From contig CAKRYM010000064.1 of assembly GCA_934427095.1 (NCBI GenBank), positions 1-7,611 of the forward strand: 7,611 nt of DNA, given 5' to 3'. The position numbers and the translations under genes are program-made. Positions 5,966-7,611 of the stretch are shown here, piece after piece (positions within the stretch are counted from its first letter, which is position 1; every line of letters starts with the position of its first letter). A model generated the notes under the pieces. That model was given only the letters and a program-made list of their open reading frames with translations, was not told the origin of the DNA and ran no database searches. Source of the DNA: an uncultured Bacillota bacterium (GTDB lineage: Bacteria > Bacillota > Dehalobacteriia > UBA4068).

Positions 5966-7090
5966 TTATCCTTCCTGATTCAAAATTGTTTCCATTTCTT
6001 TTACGCGGTTATCCCAGCTGGCTGCTTTGCCTGCTGCCAGCCTTTTTTCCCGTAAGGCATCGTTATGCTCCACTGCCGCCGCCTTGCAACAACGAACGAA
6101 CTCCTCCGGGCTATTGGCAATAGCGACAATATCGGCATAATCCTTTACCTGTAACGGTTCTGGCGTGGTAACAACCGGCTTACCTGTGGCCAAATATTCG
6201 TAAAACTTCAGTGGACTCACATCCCGGGAAAGCCGCCCCGGGGCGAAAACATTAAGGCATACCCGGAATTGCCGCATAATGGCGGGAAGCTCTTCCTGCT
6301 TCTTCAGTCCCAACAACTTAATATTAGGCCTTTTCTCCAGTTCGGAAATATCCACCCCTGGCATAATGCGCCCAATCATCCAAATTTCATCCTCTGGACA
6401 AGCATCAGCCAAGGCCAAAAGATAATCATAAGCAATGCAATCTTGTAACATACCTACAAAGCCATAGATTACCTTTTGTCCAGGATCTGGTTCCCCATCT
6501 GCCTGAGAAAACAGCTCATAAGCTGCCCCGTTAGGAATTAGCCAAGTGTTAGGATTTTCTTTGGACAGGGTTTCATAAAGGCCTAAGGCTGTACAAAAGA
6601 CGATATCCGCCTGTGTAGCCAAATCCTTTTCCATGGCATCCACTATCACAGGGTTTAAGGTCCCTGTGTAAGCCGAATGCTTGTCCACGCAGTCATATAC
6701 CAGCTGATCATGAGGAATATGAGCAATGATATCCGCCGCTGTTGGATTATAGCACCAAAGCAACGGGTCGCTAAACCCATGAGCCTTCATTTTTTTGCGG
6801 ACAAAAGCAGCTTGCCGTTTCTGGTTTAGCCGGTTAATCCAGCGAAATCTGGTACCAAAAGGCAAAATAGGCGGTAAAGCGTAAACCGTGATGTTTTCCT
6901 TTGCCTTTTGGCCTGGTTTTTTCCAGGCAGTCAATCTTTCTTTTGCTTTTTTATCCTTTAGTGGAGCAAGCCAAGTTACCGGCGGATCAAAATAGAGGAC
7001 CTCCGCATCATGCAACCGGTTCATGACATTTTGTTTTCGCGTAGGAAAAGGATAATAGTTTGACGTCGATAAACAAACAACTTTTCTCAT
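5966..7090 (-). CDS. GT4-like glycosyltransferase, TuaH-related
   Basis: The 374-residue soluble protein has the two-Rossmann (GT-B) layout. The N-terminal half has a Tyr-Asp-containing segment (YDCVDKHSAY, 132-141). The linker has IPNGA (185-189), followed by GFVGM (210-214) at the start of the second Rossmann fold. The nucleotide-sugar-binding segment SPLKFYEYLATGKPVVTT (292-309) has the conserved acidic residue and the GKPVV turn of retaining GT4-type enzymes. The layout resembles TuaH-type transferases of teichuronic-acid clusters. It should add a sugar to a lipid-linked glycan at the cytoplasmic face of the membrane; donor and acceptor are unknown. The ATG at 7090 has GAGG six bases before it. 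The gene lies 33 nt after csaB and 10 nt before the DUF4330 gene, so all are probably cotranscribed. Confidence 0.87.
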   Translation of the reverse strand: MRKVVCLSTSNYYPFPTRKQNVMNRLHDAEVLYFDPPVTWLAPLKDKKAKERLTAWKKPGQKAKENITVYALPPILPFGTRFRWINRLNQKRQAAFVRKKMKAHGFSDPLLWCYNPTAADIIAHIPHDQLVYDCVDKHSAYTGTLNPVIVDAMEKDLATQADIVFCTALGLYETLSKENPNTWLIPNGAAYELFSQADGEPDPGQKVIYGFVGMLQDCIAYDYLLALADACPEDEIWMIGRIMPGVDISELEKRPNIKLLGLKKQEELPAIMRQFRVCLNVFAPGRLSRDVSPLKFYEYLATGKPVVTTPEPLQVKDYADIVAIANSPEEFVRCCKAAAVEHNDALREKRLAAGKAASWDNRVKEMETILNQEG

Positions 7091-7123
7091 AACAGCCTCA
7101 GTTCAACAGCTTACGCCGTATGC

Positions 7124-7611
7124 TTAATCATCCAGCAAATTTCTGGCATAATCCGTATTTACCCGCTCACCTGCCCGTAAAATTTCCCGTGCTTGTTCTG
7201 CCCGTGGGAAACCTGCTGCGGCCAGTCGGTCAATCTCAGCGATTAGCCATTCTTCCGTCAAATCTTCAATGCGGCAATCTGCATCAGAGTGAATATCTCG
7301 GAAAAAGCTTTCCACCTTAATATCATAAGAAACCCCGATCACCGGTGCACCACCGCTGGTAGCAAAGATCAAGCTATGCAGCCGCATACCGACCACGGTT
7401 TCCATAGAACCAAGTAAGGCAATGAGCTCCTCTGCCCGGTACCGTTCTTGACAACAAAAATACGGAATATCCAATAGCTCGGTTACTCGTTCTGCCGCCC
7501 GAATATCCCGGGGCAGCTCAATCGGCACAAAAACAGGAATCAAGCCGTATTGCGTATAGGCATGTTTAGCCGCTGCCGCAAAATATTCCGGATGGGTAAA
7601 GGTAGTCCAGT
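7124..7611 (-). CDS. csaB: CsaB-like polysaccharide pyruvyl transferase, C-terminal part (5' end outside window)
   Basis: The frame is open to the right edge and ends with TAA at 7124-7126, giving the last 161 residues or so of a protein whose family is usually about 350-380 aa. The hallmark VVGMRLHSLIFATSGG, with its Arg-x-His, and the following PVIGVSYDIKVESFF are characteristic of CsaB pyruvyl transferases. These move pyruvate from phosphoenolpyruvate to a sugar of a cell-wall glycopolymer as a ketal. In other Firmicutes that modification creates the binding site for SLH-domain surface proteins. It is the first gene seen of the minus-strand envelope set; the operon's promoter must lie outside the window. 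An apparent start at 7543 (ATT) is an artefact, since coding continues upstream of it (WTTFTHPEYFAAAAKH). Confidence 0.9.
   Translation of the reverse strand, partial: WTTFTHPEYFAAAAKHAYTQYGLIPVFVPIELPRDIRAAERVTELLDIPYFCCQERYRAEELIALLGSMETVVGMRLHSLIFATSGGAPVIGVSYDIKVESFFRDIHSDADCRIEDLTEEWLIAEIDRLAAAGFPRAEQAREILRAGERVNTDYARNLLDD

Overview
The window suggests a low- to mid-GC member of the Firmicutes, most likely a diderm Negativicutes-type anaerobe (for example the Acidaminococcaceae/Veillonellaceae area). This is inferred from a canonical tRNA-sensing T-box leader, a CsaB-type pyruvyl transferase, a Wzy_C/O-antigen-ligase family protein and a DUF4330-like protein side by side. No rRNA or other strict taxonomic marker is present, so the assignment is tentative.

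Left half, plus strand (1-2990). The window opens in the last 76 codons of an AMP-forming acyl-CoA synthetase. Eight bases after its stop begins a perfect sigma-70/SigA-type promoter (TTGACA-17-TATAAT). It drives a roughly 280-nt T-box leader with a complete Stem I, an antiterminator carrying the T-box bulge, and a competing 14-bp intrinsic terminator. The best specifier reading is GUC (valine), and the UGGU bulge fits a tRNA with discriminator A, as tRNA-Val has. The regulated gene (639-2945) is an unusual 768-aa three-part protein: XRE-type helix-turn-helix, cupin, then a full AMP-forming acyl-CoA synthetase. Its C-terminus is 88% identical to the truncated gene at the window start, so the two are tandem paralogues. 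My working hypothesis is that the ligase activates a branched-chain acid, such as isobutyrate, for conversion through 2-ketoisovalerate to valine, and is switched on when tRNA-Val is uncharged.

Centre (2961-3775). A bidirectional intrinsic terminator separates the synthetase from a convergent mntP manganese exporter. Directly upstream of mntP, on the same strand, is a possible 39-aa cysteine-rich small ORF. It begins four bases after the preceding gene's stop and ends seven bases before mntP.

Right half, minus strand (3780-7611). A compact set of envelope-polysaccharide genes reads right to left: csaB-like pyruvyl transferase (partial), a TuaH-like glycosyltransferase, a single-pass DUF4330-like protein, and an O-antigen ligase/polymerase family membrane protein. 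Gaps are 33 nt, 10 nt and an 8-nt overlap, so this looks like one operon. It is probably involved in assembling and pyruvylating a cell-envelope glycopolymer, perhaps one that anchors surface proteins.
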